Part shown: piece after piece, positions 8,790 to 19,266 of the stretch
Layout of the letters: every line of letters starts with the position of its first letter
How positions within the stretch are numbered: the first letter of the stretch is position 1
The notes under the pieces: model-generated
Told to the model about the DNA's origin: nothing
Database searches by the model: none
The model's input: only the letters and a program-made list of their open reading frames with translations
Assembly: GCA_040772685.1 (NCBI GenBank)
Contig: JAXGXQ010000002.1
Coordinates: forward strand, 186,001 to 250,000
Reading direction: 5' to 3'
Source: JAXGXQ01 sp040772685
GTDB lineage: Bacteria; Bacillota; Clostridia; Saccharofermentanales; UBA5734
Length of the DNA stretch: 64,000 bases
Translations under genes and position numbers: made by a program

Positions 8790-10342
8790 ATGAAAGATGT
8801 TCCACTATTAAAAGTTAAAGGTATATCAAAAGGATTTGGTGTTGTTCAAGCGTTGAGCAAGGTCGATTTCGAGTTAAGAAGCGGCGAAGTTCACGCTCTA
8901 ATGGGTGAGAACGGAGCCGGCAAATCAACCTTAGCGAAGATTATCAGCGGCATTGAAATTCCAGACGAAGGTAACATTGAGCTTTGTGGCAAGCAAGTTA
9001 CCATAGATAACCCAGCATTCGCGACTGACAATGGAATCTCAATTGTGATGCAGGAATTTAACTCGATGCCGCATCTTACGGTCTATGAAAATATCTTTAT
9101 TGGCCACAAAGAAATATACAAACATGGGATAATCAATAAAAAAGAGGCAATTTCACGCACAGTCGACTTGCTTAAGCTGTTTGACATGCAAGGTCAAATC
9201 AGTCCGCATATGCTGCTATCAGGCTTATCTGTCGCGGAACAACAGATAGTGGAAATATTGAAGGCGGCTCGTACGATTCCCAAATCATAATAATGGACGA
9301 ACCTACAGCCGCGCTAAGCAAAACAGAAGCGGACCGGTTGTTCAGAGTAATTACCAGCCTAAAAGCAAAAGGTGTTGCCTTTATCATTGTTTCGTACTGC
9401 TTCAAGGAAATATTTGAAATTTCAGACCGAATCACGGTTCTCCGCGATGGCAATTTGGTTGTCGAAGGAGACATATGAGTGAAATGACCGAGCAAAAGCT
9501 TGTACGGGCTATGGTAGGTCGCGAAATCAAAGAGTTTTTTGGTGAAAAACGAAATAAGGGGAGACAGATTTCTAAAACACCCGTATTGAGTGTAGAAGGC
9601 TTATACGATAATTACGATTTTCTCAAAAAATATTTCTGTTTAATGCATACGGTGGTGAGATTCTTGGTATCGCTGGCTTAATCGGCGCGGGTCGCACCTC
9701 TCTTGTTCGTAGTATTTTTGGTGCGGACAGTTACAGGCAAGGCAGCGTCAAAGTTAATGGCAAAAGCATCCAAAAGCACTCGCCGGAGAATGCAATCAAA
9801 AACGGCATGGTGTTGGCAACGGAAAACAGAAAGGAGGGAAGGGCCGGGCTTAGTCTTTCAGTTTTGGTCAACATCGCCTTCGCCAAAACGGCGACCAGAC
9901 AAGGCTTTTGGCTGCCGCATCGCGCTGAAGCAAATGATTGTATTGAAATGATAAAAAACCTCAACATAAAGCTCGGTCATTACAGAAATCCAGCAGCTTA
10001 AGCGGTGGTAATCAGCAAAAAGTAGTTATTGCCAAGTGGCTTTTAACTGAGCCAAAAGTGATGATTCTGGACGAACCTACCCGGGGGATCGATATATCGG
10101 CAAAATCAGAGATTTACACGATTATTCAGAATTCGGCGCAACAAATGGTGTTGCAATAATTCGTGGTGTCCTCTGAGCTGCCTGAAATACTAGGAATTTG
10201 TGACAGGGTGCTAATTATGAAGGATGGCTCCCTTGTGGGCGATTTAAATGTTAAGGATGGCTTCACAGAAGAGCATGTAATGCAGTATGCTTCTTTTGCC
10301 GAGCGGCGGGTCAGTGAACTTTCAATCAAAAACAGGACTTAA
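8790..10342 (+). pseudogene. Ribose-type sugar ABC transporter ATP-binding protein (frameshifted)
   Basis: Pieces in different frames rebuild a double-cassette ATPase of about 515 residues, normal for RbsA/XylG/MglA. The first cassette has Walker A GENGAGKST, signature LSGLSVAEQQ and Walker B IIIMDEPTAAL. The second has GLIGAGRTSL, the RbsA-type LATENRKEGR, LSGGNQQKV and VMILDEPTRGID. Breaks occur near 9265, 9475, 9625, 9690, 9975 and 10140. The switch histidine region of the first cassette reads VSYCFKE where SHRLKE is expected, a possible real lesion. The stop at 10340-10342 is followed by the permease gene, the usual order. It would energise import of a pentose, hexose or polyol. Confidence 0.83.
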
Positions 10343-10389
10343 GAACTATACAAAAATGCTATAACATGTGAATCAGGAGGATTCAATCC

Positions 10390-11391
10390 ATGAGCAATCA
10401 TACAGCTGACAATGTCGCACGGAACGGCGAAATCTGAAGTATTAGATCTGCCTACTTCAGTCAGAAATAAGCGTCGGCTTGGGAATGATCGCTTTCTTTG
10501 TCTTCATGAGCATCGCGTCTCTTTACTTCCCTGACAGCGCAAAACATGGCCAACATAATGTCGCAGATAGCGATTATAGCGATTTTGTCAATTGGTCAAA
10601 CCTACGTCATGCTCACAGGCGGCATCGACCTGTCGACGGGTAATACGCTTGGCATCATCTCAATGTTACTTGCCTTAACCATGCGTGATACGGGTAGTAT
10701 TTTTCTGGGTGTAGTGGTTTGTTTGCTCGGAGGAATTTTTATCGGACTGGTAAATGGACTTCTGGTTTCTTATGTAGGAATCCCCGCTTTTATTACGACT
10801 CTGGGCATGTCCATGATCACCAGAAGTGGGGACTATCTTGTTAGTGGTGGCCGCGCAGTCACGAGGCTGATTCCTGGCTTTGAAAAGCTCACAGTCTCAG
10901 GCTTCGGAATTTTCCCGATTTTACTATTTCGGCGTGGTGATTCTATGGAGTTTTGTAATGGCTTGGATACTGGCCAATACAAAACTAGGCCGTTACACCT
11001 ACGCGATTGGTAGTAACGAAAACGCAACCTGCCTGGCAGTGTAAACGTGAAGAGATTCAAGAGCTACACCTACATCATTTCAGGCATCATGTTCGCCATT
11101 GGCGCCAATAATAATTGCCTCGCGTCTGGGGAGCAGACCCGAACTATGGTGATGGCTATGAAATGGATACTCCTTGGCAGCCGTAGTTATTGGAGGTACT
11201 GCGATGACCGCGGCAAAGGCACTTTGCTTGGCACAGGAATCGGTGTTATTTTTCTAGGCCTGATCAAAAACGGGCTAGATATCCTTGGGGTTTCACCCTA
11301 TTGGCAGGGGTTGACTGTTGGCGTGATCATCATCCTCAAGCTTGTGATTGATAGAGCCGCTTCTCGAGAAAAGAAACGAAAAATTAGCTGA
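10390..11391 (+). pseudogene. Ribose-type sugar ABC transporter permease (frameshifted)
   Basis: RbsC-family inner-membrane permease in at least four frames. The start ATG at 10390 follows CAGGAGG, but the frame stops after 15 codons. Recognisable segments are SIGQTYVMLTGGIDLSTG (the BPD_transp_2 hallmark), VNGLLVSYVGIPAFITTLG, YAIGSNENA, and a C-terminal GGKGTLLGTGIGVIFLG with SPYWQGLTVGVIIIL. Multiple hydrophobic helices are intact within 10546-10920 and 11200-11391. Expected length is about 330 residues, which fits the span. It would form the pore with the ATPase upstream and the lipoprotein downstream. Confidence 0.8.
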
Positions 11392-11448
11392 TATTTCTTG
11401 GGGTTCATCCTCTTCATGAGGATCCAAATATAATAGGAGGTACTTCAA

Positions 11449-12522
11449 ATGTCCAAGAGAAAGATCATTACTATTTGCCTAAGCCTTGTTTTGGTTTTAG
11501 CACTGCTTGCCGGCTGTGGTAGCACAGCAACAACAACAGCTGCTACAACTGCCGGAACAACTGCCGGTACCACTGCAGGGACAACAAAAGGGTCCGCAGC
11601 AGCTACGACAACAACCGCGCCTACAACAACTGCCGCAACAAAGAAGACAATCGCTTACATCACGCCTTCAACAACTGTTCCTTTTTGAACTGGACAGAAG
11701 AGGGTGTTAAGACTCAATGCGATACCTACGGCTGGGATATGATTACTTATGACTCTAAGGACAGTGCCACAACTCGGCTGACAAACGCTCAAAACGCGAT
11801 TACTCGTAAAGTTGATGCAATCGTGATTTCGCCAACTGACTCCGCCTCATGCGTTTCAGTATTAGCAGAAGCCCAAGCCGCGAAAGTACCGGTTGTTATT
11901 TGCGACATTGGTACAAACTCTTGGTGAATATGTTTCTATGTAGCAACACCAAACTTTGATGGTGCCTATGAAGTTGGTAAATATGTAGCTAAGTATATCC
12001 AAGACACAAACGGCATTAGGTCCGGTAGCTGAAATAATCGTACCTTTGGCCAGATTGAATGGTCAAAACAGACAAGCCGGGTTTAAAAAGGCAATGGATG
12101 AAGTTGGCATCAAAATGACGACCACGCTTGAGAGCAAGAACTTTACCATTGACGAAGCTGTTTCTCAAACAAAGAATATTGTCACAGCTAACCCCGGACT
12201 AGTATGCCTTTGGGCACATCACTCCCAGGCTACCTTGGGAACAGTATCAGCTTTGAACGAACTAGGCCTGCAAGATAAGGTTTTGGTAGCGGCTTTTGAC
12301 GGTGATCCAGATATCGTTGATTATCTGCAAAACGGCAAGGTTCTTGTTTGTGGTGCTCAGCAGCCAAAGAAAATGGGCCGTGAGTCTGTTACCGCTCTAA
12401 AAACACATTTTGATGGCGGCACACCCCAAAAAGAAATTCCTGTGCCGGTACTGTTACTCACCAAAGATAATGTCATGGCAAATCTTGACGCTATTGAAAA
12501 GGACGTCTGCGGACTTAAGTAA
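11449..12522 (+). pseudogene. Ribose-type substrate-binding lipoprotein (frameshifted)
   Basis: Periplasmic-binding-protein-like (Peripla_BP_4) lipoprotein for the importer. The first frame gives a signal peptide with lipobox LLAGC, then a Thr/Ala-rich linker made of TTAGT-like repeats, and KKTIAYITPS. The mature domain continues in other frames: TQCDTYGWDM, AIVISPTDSA and VPVVICDIGTN, then NRQAGFKKAMDEVGI, VLVAAFDGDPDIV, and a stop at 12520-12522. Breaks lie near 11683, 11922 and 12030. A strong RBS (TAGGAGGT) precedes the ATG. The long low-complexity linker after the lipobox is common in clostridial surface lipoproteins. Confidence 0.82.
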
Positions 12523-12625
12523 CTCAAAACAGATATCTATGAAATAATTGTCAATAAGTAAAGTTGATAAGTCCGGGGTGTCACCCGACATCCCGGATAA
12601 TTATTTTCCGGCAAGGAGACTTACC

Positions 12626-13287
12626 ATGCTACCTAAAGTCAAAAAGATACTGATTTGAGCCAGCCTGTCTACCATGCTTGCCCTGCCTGGCCTACCTACG
12701 CTCCAACCAATGTAAATTATGAAGCCAGATACGCAACGCATGGTTTCACAGCTGAACGAATCGAAATGAACACGCACACAGGAACACATATGGATGCCCC
12801 GTTTCACTTTAGTGATGAGGGTGAGACGATCGAGAACATGGACATGAGTCTGTTTCAGGGACGAGCGGTTGCTGTTGATCTGCGAAACATACAATCGCAG
12901 GCAATTATGGCTGAGCACCTGAGCCACTTGCAGAACGTTTAAAGCAAAATGATATTGTTTTACTGTATACCGGCTGGGCTCAAAAGAGAGCCATGACCAA
13001 AGAATATCTTTATGAATGGCCATATGTTTGGCGAGGCTGCGCAATGGCTGGTGGATCATCAGGTCAAATGCGTTTGCATCGATGGTTTGAGTGTCGGCGG
13101 TTGGCCGGAGGGAACCTGCGTGCCCCCGCACGATGTTTTGCTAAGCAACTCGGTCGTTATTGTCGAAGAACTTTATATGGACGAAGAGCTGTTTTCTGAA
13201 CCGGAATGGTTCTTGGTTTGCTATCCGCTAAAGCTTGTTGGTTTTGGTGGCTCACCTGTCAGAGTCGTTGCTTTCGCGTTTGAATAA
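12626..13287 (+). pseudogene. Cyclase-family (kynurenine formamidase-like) hydrolase, frameshifted
   Basis: The metal-binding family signature HTGTHMDAPFHF is plainly visible near 12777-12812, followed by FQGRAVAVDLR. Later frames give DIVLLYTGWAQKRAM, VCIDGLSVGG and a C-terminus in KLVGFGGSPVRVVAFAFE. Joined, these give about 215 residues, normal for the family, which hydrolyses amides or lactones using a metal at the HxGTHxD motif. The ATG at 12626 follows AAGGAG but hits TGA after 10 codons. Other breaks are near 12940 and 13010. It sits between the sugar importer and an isomerase-like gene, so a sugar-acid lactone or similar substrate is plausible but unproven. Confidence 0.78.
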
Positions 13288-13300
13288 AGAAGGTGTTAAG

Positions 13301-14151
13301 ATGCGGTCGTCTTTGTGCTGACTTTTGCATTCCCACTGATTAACCATGATGCTGCTTTTGATTTGATCGCCGCCATCGGTTTTGAAGGCGTTGATGTTGG
13401 TTTGTTTGTTGACCGTTCTCATCTACAACCAGCAGACCAGTTTCAGAACATTCCGCTTCGTGCGCGGCTGAAATGCGAAAGAGAGCAGAGGACCGGGGAT
13501 TAGTAGTTTCAGATGTGTTTTTGCAGTCAGATTTAGATTTTACCCGTTACGCAGTGAATCATCCTGAAGCCGGACGGCGAGTGCATGCACGTGAGCAATT
13601 TTTAAAAATGTGTTGAATACACCTGTATAACAGAATCCAAGCATATATCTTGATTACCGGGCATTACGTTTGATTCCGAACCGTTTGAAAAATCATTTGA
13701 GCGATGTATTGAAGAGAAATGCGTTTCAAGGCGGGTCAAAGAAGCAAATAAGGCAAATCTGAAGTACGGTGTTGAAGCTCACATAGACTCAATCATTGAA
13801 GAGCCGGGTATGGCGATTCGCCTAATGTGAAAGCAGTTCCGGAACTGGGGTTAACTCTAGATTACTCGCATTTTGTCAGGCTGGGGAAACCAGATACAGC
13901 TGGTGACGCATTAATCCCTTATGCTAATCATATGCATGGCGCGGTGCGGCCAAGGGAATTCTGCAGTCAAGTGTTGAGGAAAACGAAATAGATTTTGCAC
14001 GTGTTGTTCAATTGCTTAAAGACCATCAATACGCGAAATGGATCTGCCTGGAATACTGTTGACTTCACATTGGGAAAACTGCAGCCGCAACGATAACATC
14101 TCCGAAACTGTCATTTTGCGCGACGTTTTACTCCAAGCTCTCAATAATTAA
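13301..14151 (+). pseudogene. Sugar phosphate isomerase/epimerase-like TIM-barrel protein, frameshifted
   Basis: Fragments in several frames resemble the xylose-isomerase-like TIM-barrel (AP endonuclease 2) superfamily. They include HDAAFDLIAAIGFEGVDVGLF near the N-terminus, RGLVVSDVFLQSD, SIIEEPGMAIRL, LGLTLDYSHFV, and WICLEYC near the end. The stop at 14149-14151 falls in the last good frame (ILRDVLLQALNN). About 280 residues would be expected, which fits. The family includes epimerases and isomerases of sugars and inosose-type compounds. The 3' end overlaps by four bases the 3' end of the opposite-strand response regulator gene. Confidence 0.68.
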
Positions 14152-15767
14152 GAGTTAAAAATATGGTTCGGAGAAACCTCGTGAAGTGGCGTTTAAAGCA
14201 GCGGCTGAAATAGTAAACATCACGGTAACCAACATTTGTGGCGATGTCTGTAATCTCACTACGCAAATCAACTTTGAGCAAATCAAATGCTTTTTTCATG
14301 CGGTATGTGACTAGATATTCCGTCAGCTGTTTTTGCCGGTTTCCTTTTTTGAAAAGTACTCAGGTATGAGGGATTAGTGAAAATGGTTTTTGCTATTTGA
14401 TCGAGACTCAATTCAGGTCATTAAAGCGTTGATCGATTTCAATCAGCGCTTTTTTTACTGTCGGATGGATTTGAATTGTCTCATAGGCCGCTTCAGCTTG
14501 TTCATGATAGCTTTAAGAAGATAGAGTACATTATCACGGAGTTCTTGAATCGAATCAGTAGAAATGGCGAAATTCCAATGAACCATTCAAAGAAAACTCT
14601 GGTAGTGAAAGGTTTTTGTGAGACAGATAGTTCTGAAAGACAGATAAAAATATTTATAGAAATGCTCTTAATATATTCTTCCGAACTCTATAGATTTCGC
14701 TCCCCTCTAAAAATATTTTCAACTGCAACAGCCTGCTTCCTCAAAAATGTCCAAGCATAAGGTCCGATAAAATGTTAATCGCACTAGCAGCTGGAATATG
14801 ATCAATTTTATTTAATGTAGATGTGGTTTCTGGCTGGAACACCATAATCGCCTTCCGATTATAAAAGCGCTCCTTAATAAAATGGTTGGCATCCTTATAC
14901 GATTTGGCGATCGCTGTAGCTGATGATTGAATGGATCCGGAGTACGATCGTAGGATTGATTTTCAAATGATGCCTGGATAATTGAATTATCTCCTGACAG
15001 TCATTAACCAGCGGTGTCAATCCGGCCTCATATTCTGCTTGGCTAATTTGCACGATCATAGCGATTGTTAAATCAAGCTCTGTCAGGGCATCGCAGACCC
15101 GGTTCCTATTGACTATTTCCAAGGCAATGTTGGCAAGTGCATTTAGGAAAAGGACTTGATCAGATGAGTCTGTATAGTAGCTATCTTCGGGTTCAACATT
15201 TATGACCATGACAATGAAACCGCCTGGTTGCCAGTGCTCATTCCATTGCTGCACCGCTTCAGAATATCTTGTTCGTTGTCCTTAACAAAGCCATTAATCA
15301 GGCGTCGAATATAATCAGACTTGATAGCCGCTTGACCACGGAATGCCTCGCTCATCAGACTAACATATTCTTGATTAAAGCTATCTTTTGTTATCACCGA
15401 ATCGCGTGCTTGAATTAACGCTTCCTTTAATTCACTAGCGTCAATCGGTTTAGTTATATAATTTACAGCCTTTGCTCGCAGAGCTTTTTGGGCATATGTA
15501 AAAATCAGGATATCCGGTCAAAATTATTACTTGTATATTGGGATACTTTTCGGATATAAGCTGAGTAAGTTCCAACCCATTGATATGTGGTATATTAATA
15601 TCAATTATCGCACTTGTGGATTATGAGTCTCGATTAATAGGATTGCTTCCTTACCATCGGCAGCTTCACAAACAACCTCAAGACCCAGTTCGTCCCAGTC
15701 AATCAACCGCTTGACCAGATCAAGAAGTAAAAATATTCATCATCAGCCAATAAAACTGAATTTTCAT
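14148..15767 (-). pseudogene. YesN-type AraC-family response regulator (frameshifted)
   Basis: Read leftwards from ATG 15765-15767. The receiver domain gives SVLLADDEYF (acidic pocket), DINIPHINGLEL (phospho-acceptor aspartate), ILTGYP and NYITKPID (conserved lysine). A central linker domain follows (about 14900-15400). The C-terminal AraC helix-turn-helix lies at 14150-14470: SLDQIAKTIF, SYLSTFFKKETG, YRMKKAFDLLK and DIATNVGYRDVYYFSRCFKRHF. At least six frame breaks are seen, one within an A-run directly after the start. The start overlaps the kinase stop (ATGA). It would activate transcription of sugar-uptake genes in response to the kinase, most likely the ABC genes at 8.8-12.5 kb. Confidence 0.8.
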
Positions 15768-17581
15768 AAGCTAAGCCTACTTTCTTCTGGATTGTTTGGT
15801 ATTAGCATTTCAACGCGAGTCCAATATCCGCTTTGATTCAACCTTCAATCCGTAAACATCACCAAAGCAAAGCTTAAGTCTTTTATCGATACTGGCCAGA
15901 CCAAAAGCCCTTACGCTTTATACTTAGGGAAGGTTCCTGCTCTTCTTGGAATATAGTGTCGCTGATTTCAAATCCCTGGCCATTGTCGTAAATCGCGATA
16001 ACAGCATTTTCACCTTGGCTAAAGCATCTTATTAATATTCGCCCTCTTCGGCTGATATGCTTCAAACCATGGTAAATAGAATTTTCTACAAGAGGTTGAA
16101 TAGACAGCTTTACCATTTTAAGACCTGCCATTGCCTCGGGCATTAGTATACGGAAAGAAATTTTCCTTCATAACGGATAGACTGAATTTTGAGATAATTC
16201 TCTGTTATATCCAGTTCTTCAGCCAGTGTGACAAAACTTCTACTGCTGCTAAGAACGCCTTTATAAAAGCCAATGATCTTGACATGGTATATAAATCATC
16301 ATTCCGGTCCAGTTGAGTAAGGGCGGAAACGCTTTCGAGTGAATTATAAAGAAAATGAGGATTGATTTGCGATTGCAATGCCTTAACTCAAGCTCACGTT
16401 TCTTGTTTTCTGAGCAGTAACCAATTCATCCATCAAACTGACTATTCGATCCAACATTTCGTCCATAGAATCCGCAAGCATGCCGATTTCATCTTTGCGA
16501 TCAAATTTGGCGCGTACTTGCAAATCTTCTTGCCCATAGTGGTCATCATTTTTGCCAGATGACCAACCGATTTTGGTAACAGATTTTCGCATGACAAGGG
16601 TAAACAATATTTCCAGGATGATAATGACAGCTGCAATTATATAGATCAAGCTACTTATCTGACGCTTTTCCTGAATTAGTTCATCGTAAGGCAAAAAGGC
16701 GCTAACAACAATTTGATCGGTTAAGAATTGGGACATCAAGCAATGTATTCTTTGCCCAAATAGTGATAGTGCTTCAGGCCTTCAAATTTATTCTCAACAT
16801 AGTCGTTAAAGCTTGCTTGTTTAAGGTAATTACTTACCTCACTTCGCTCAAAAGGCAACAAAATTCGCCCCGAGCTGCTGGTTATTACAATCTGAGCAGA
16901 ACGGTTGAAGCCAATTTCATTATAAATTTGAGATAATTGTCCGGTGTTGGATACTCGTGCTCACCATGCCAATGATAGTTGCGGTATCTTCAAGGTCATA
17001 GATTAGCCGGGTAACGCTGAGAGTTTCGTCTGCTTGTTGTTGGTGATGACAGAATTAAGTTCATTTGCGTTGGTCCAAAGAAATTTTTGTTCAGAATTTT
17101 TGATCTGCTTCATGATTTGGTCATCAAGCGGCCGGCCGCTTGTGGTTTCCAGCAACCCTTTCTGGTCGAGGAAGAGCAAGTGCCCACCATCATTAAAGAT
17201 TCCTAGCGAGTATATGTTGGGGTCAGTAGAGATTTCTTTGACGAGTGAGGATATGCGATAACTTAAAATTGTGTAGACATCAAATATGCTGGCAGAATGA
17301 TTCTTCGATTTGGGATCTTTCAAAAATTGTTGTATAGTTAAGCTTTTAACTAGGTGGGATGTTCTTTCTTCAAGATTGTCATTCAACTTGTCAAAATAGT
17401 CTGAAACTTCCGTGAGGTTAGTTTCTGTCAAGCGGATAGCTTTGCCGATTACTAACTTGTGCGCTAATGATTCGGCAAAAAAGAACATGGTAACGATCAG
17501 GATCGAGATAAGGATGCCTGTAAAGTATTGAATTTTTTGCGCAATTGTCAGGTTATTAAAATACTTGGCAAATCTCTTCAA
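15764..17581 (-). pseudogene. YesM/LytS-type sensor histidine kinase (frameshifted)
   Basis: Span fits a kinase of about 600 residues. A TTG start at 17581 is preceded by AGGGAG. The first frame (192 residues) holds an N-terminal membrane helix (FTGILISILIVTMFFF) and part of the extracellular sensor. A second helix (LIYIIAAVIIILEILFTLV) and a HAMP-like stretch (KDEIGMLADSMDEML) appear at 16440-16680. The catalytic domain has KLSIQPLVENSIYHGLKH (N box), IAIYDNGQGF (G1 box) and a C-terminus ending in GYWTRVEML. There are at least five frame breaks. It follows the binding-protein gene by 13 bases and overlaps the regulator start, so the three form one operon. Confidence 0.8.
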
Positions 17582-17594
17582 GTTTTTCTCCCTT

Positions 17595-18743
17595 TCAATA
17601 TTTAGGCGCTATGTCATTCACTTCCAGACCGTAGGAATTAGTCCGGTTGGTGTAGGCCACCAGGAAACTATCAGATTGATCCGGGTAATAATATACTGTT
17701 GCCTCTTTATAGGATGCATAAGGAATATCCATCTTGTTATTCTGCGGTACCTTTTCCCCAGCTAGAATCCTGAGTGCGATATCTACGCTTTCTGCCACAA
17801 TATATGGCGGTTGCCCAACAGCAAAGCCAATAACACCATCATTTTGCATATGGCGAAAGAATCCGTTAGACATTTCACCTGTCATGGGAATTTTTTGCGG
17901 AGAAAGACCGTGAGATATTAACGCCTCATAGATAGCACTTTCGCCGCCGCCTTCGTTTAGAATTCCATCAATGGCAACTCCATCGAAACTCGACAGCATT
18001 TGCCGCATCAATGTTGCTGTTGCTTCATTGTCCCATTTACCATCACCCTGATCTAGGACATGAATATCTGGATAGTTTTTCAAAACAGAATCAATTCCGA
18101 TTCCCCGGTCTCTACTTACAGAAGTGCCAGTGATCCCGTTGATTCGCAAAACATTACCCTTTCCTTCCATAGTTTCGACAAGCCACTGGGCCAATAGGCG
18201 GCCATATTCAACTTGATCTGTATTTACACAGTACACTTTTTCGCAATCAACAGTATTATCGAAAGTAACAACAACGATACCTTGAGCAGTCGCCTCCGTT
18301 AAAACTTCAACCAACGAGGTTGGGGAAGCGGCATTAACAATTATCGCATCATAACCACTTTTAATCAGATACTTAATCTCATTGATCTGGGCAAGGGAAT
18401 CATTACCGCTACTGGTTGCATATGCTGAAGCCAGGATACCTTCTTCGATAAGCTTCTTAGTATAAGCTTCAAAAATTTTCACCGTTTCGGCTCGCCAGTG
18501 ATTACCAATATAAGAATTGCTGAACGCGATGCGATAACCAATAGGATTTTTTGGCGCAGCTGGAGATGTAGTTGATGTTTTAGAACTGGGATAGTTCATT
18601 GGGGTTGGACTTGCAACGCCAAACGAAAAATCACTGGTAAGCGAAGTGTCGGAGCAGCCTGCCAAAGCCAGTGCTAAAATTAGACTGACAACCATGATTA
18701 GCTTAAACACCTGCTCTCGTGCAGTACGATGTTGCTTTGCCAT
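17595..18743 (-). CDS. Substrate-binding lipoprotein (Peripla_BP_4), likely sensor partner
   Basis: An intact 382-residue lipoprotein: basic N-terminus, hydrophobic segment and lipobox LALAGC with the lipidated cysteine at residue 30. A Ser/Thr/Pro-rich linker follows, then a two-lobed sugar-binding fold starting at IGYRIAFSNSYIGNHW and including YDAIIVNAASP, VVTFDNT, VLRINGITGTSVSRDR and GFAVGQPPYIVAES. No permease or ATPase lies with it. Instead it heads an operon with a YesM-type kinase and a YesN-type regulator, a known arrangement in which the binding protein presents the ligand to the sensor kinase. It is the only undamaged gene in the 7-19 kb stretch. The divergent sugar ABC cluster is the likely target of this system. 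Confidence 0.85.
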   Translation of the reverse strand: MAKQHRTAREQVFKLIMVVSLILALALAGCSDTSLTSDFSFGVASPTPMNYPSSKTSTTSPAAPKNPIGYRIAFSNSYIGNHWRAETVKIFEAYTKKLIEEGILASAYATSSGNDSLAQINEIKYLIKSGYDAIIVNAASPTSLVEVLTEATAQGIVVVTFDNTVDCEKVYCVNTDQVEYGRLLAQWLVETMEGKGNVLRINGITGTSVSRDRGIGIDSVLKNYPDIHVLDQGDGKWDNEATATLMRQMLSSFDGVAIDGILNEGGGESAIYEALISHGLSPQKIPMTGEMSNGFFRHMQNDGVIGFAVGQPPYIVAESVDIALRILAGEKVPQNNKMDIPYASYKEATVYYYPDQSDSFLVAYTNRTNSYGLEVNDIAPKY

Positions 18744-18786
18744 GGAATTATACTCTCTTAATTAAGTGAGCTTATTTGTTATAGCA

Positions 18787-18813
18787 ATTATAACACGAGA
18801 GATTAATTTGTAA
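18787..18813 (-). promoter_or_regulatory. Candidate promoter of the binding protein-kinase-regulator operon
   Basis: On the minus strand a perfect -10 TATAAT (18787-18792) is preceded by TTACAA (18808-18813) at 15 bases, slightly short. It lies about 45 bases upstream of the lipoprotein start. Confidence 0.4.
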
Positions 18814-19019
18814 TATTTGCGATAATCACATAGTGGTAAAACGCGTACTAATTTCAATTGAGACAGAAAATCTGTAAGGGTTTAATATTGTACTCTCATT
18901 AAATCCTGAACCTCATTGGTTTGCATTGAAGCATTGAGTCTTGATGTCATCATTTAGCCCAAACTGTCATGAATTTGTGCTTCATCTAAAAAGCTCTTTG
19001 ATCTGCTCTTCTTGATTAA

Positions 19020-19266
19020 TTTCTCCTAGTATTATGATATTGCGCTGTCAAGCGCTGGTTTAGCCTGTTGCTTGATATAATGCACGCAGACGCTGTGGAC
19101 TGGTACGCTCTCCTACCGCTTGACGGTTTTTTCAAGGCTCCAGCCACAGCTTTTTGCCTAATTGGTGATGAGTCAGATACCGCTCGACGGTTTATATAGA
19201 ACTAGGATCGGGTAGCAAAAAGTCTGTGGAATATTCAGCGTACTTTTTTCAAAGGATGGAAAATCC
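19020..19266 (+). ncRNA. Candidate bridge (seek) RNA region upstream of the IS110 transposase
   Basis: IS110-group elements encode a structured guide RNA between the left end and the transposase start. This 247-bp non-coding stretch is in the right place and has repeated and self-complementary pieces, notably two near-identical 16-base blocks at 19114 and 19178. I did not fold it and cannot name the target and donor loops. The call rests on position and repeat structure only. Confidence 0.35.
19114..19193 (+). repeat. Two 16-base near-identical blocks TACCGCTTGACGGTTT
   Basis: Copies at 19114-19129 and 19178-19193 differ at one base (TTG versus TCG). Each contains a small dyad CCG...CGG able to form a short hairpin. 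They may be the stems of the two loops of an IS110 guide RNA. Confidence 0.55.

Noticed and set aside
14476..14760. 94-residue plus-strand open frame
   Set aside because: Antisense to the response regulator remnant whose AraC domain is clearly readable on the other strand.
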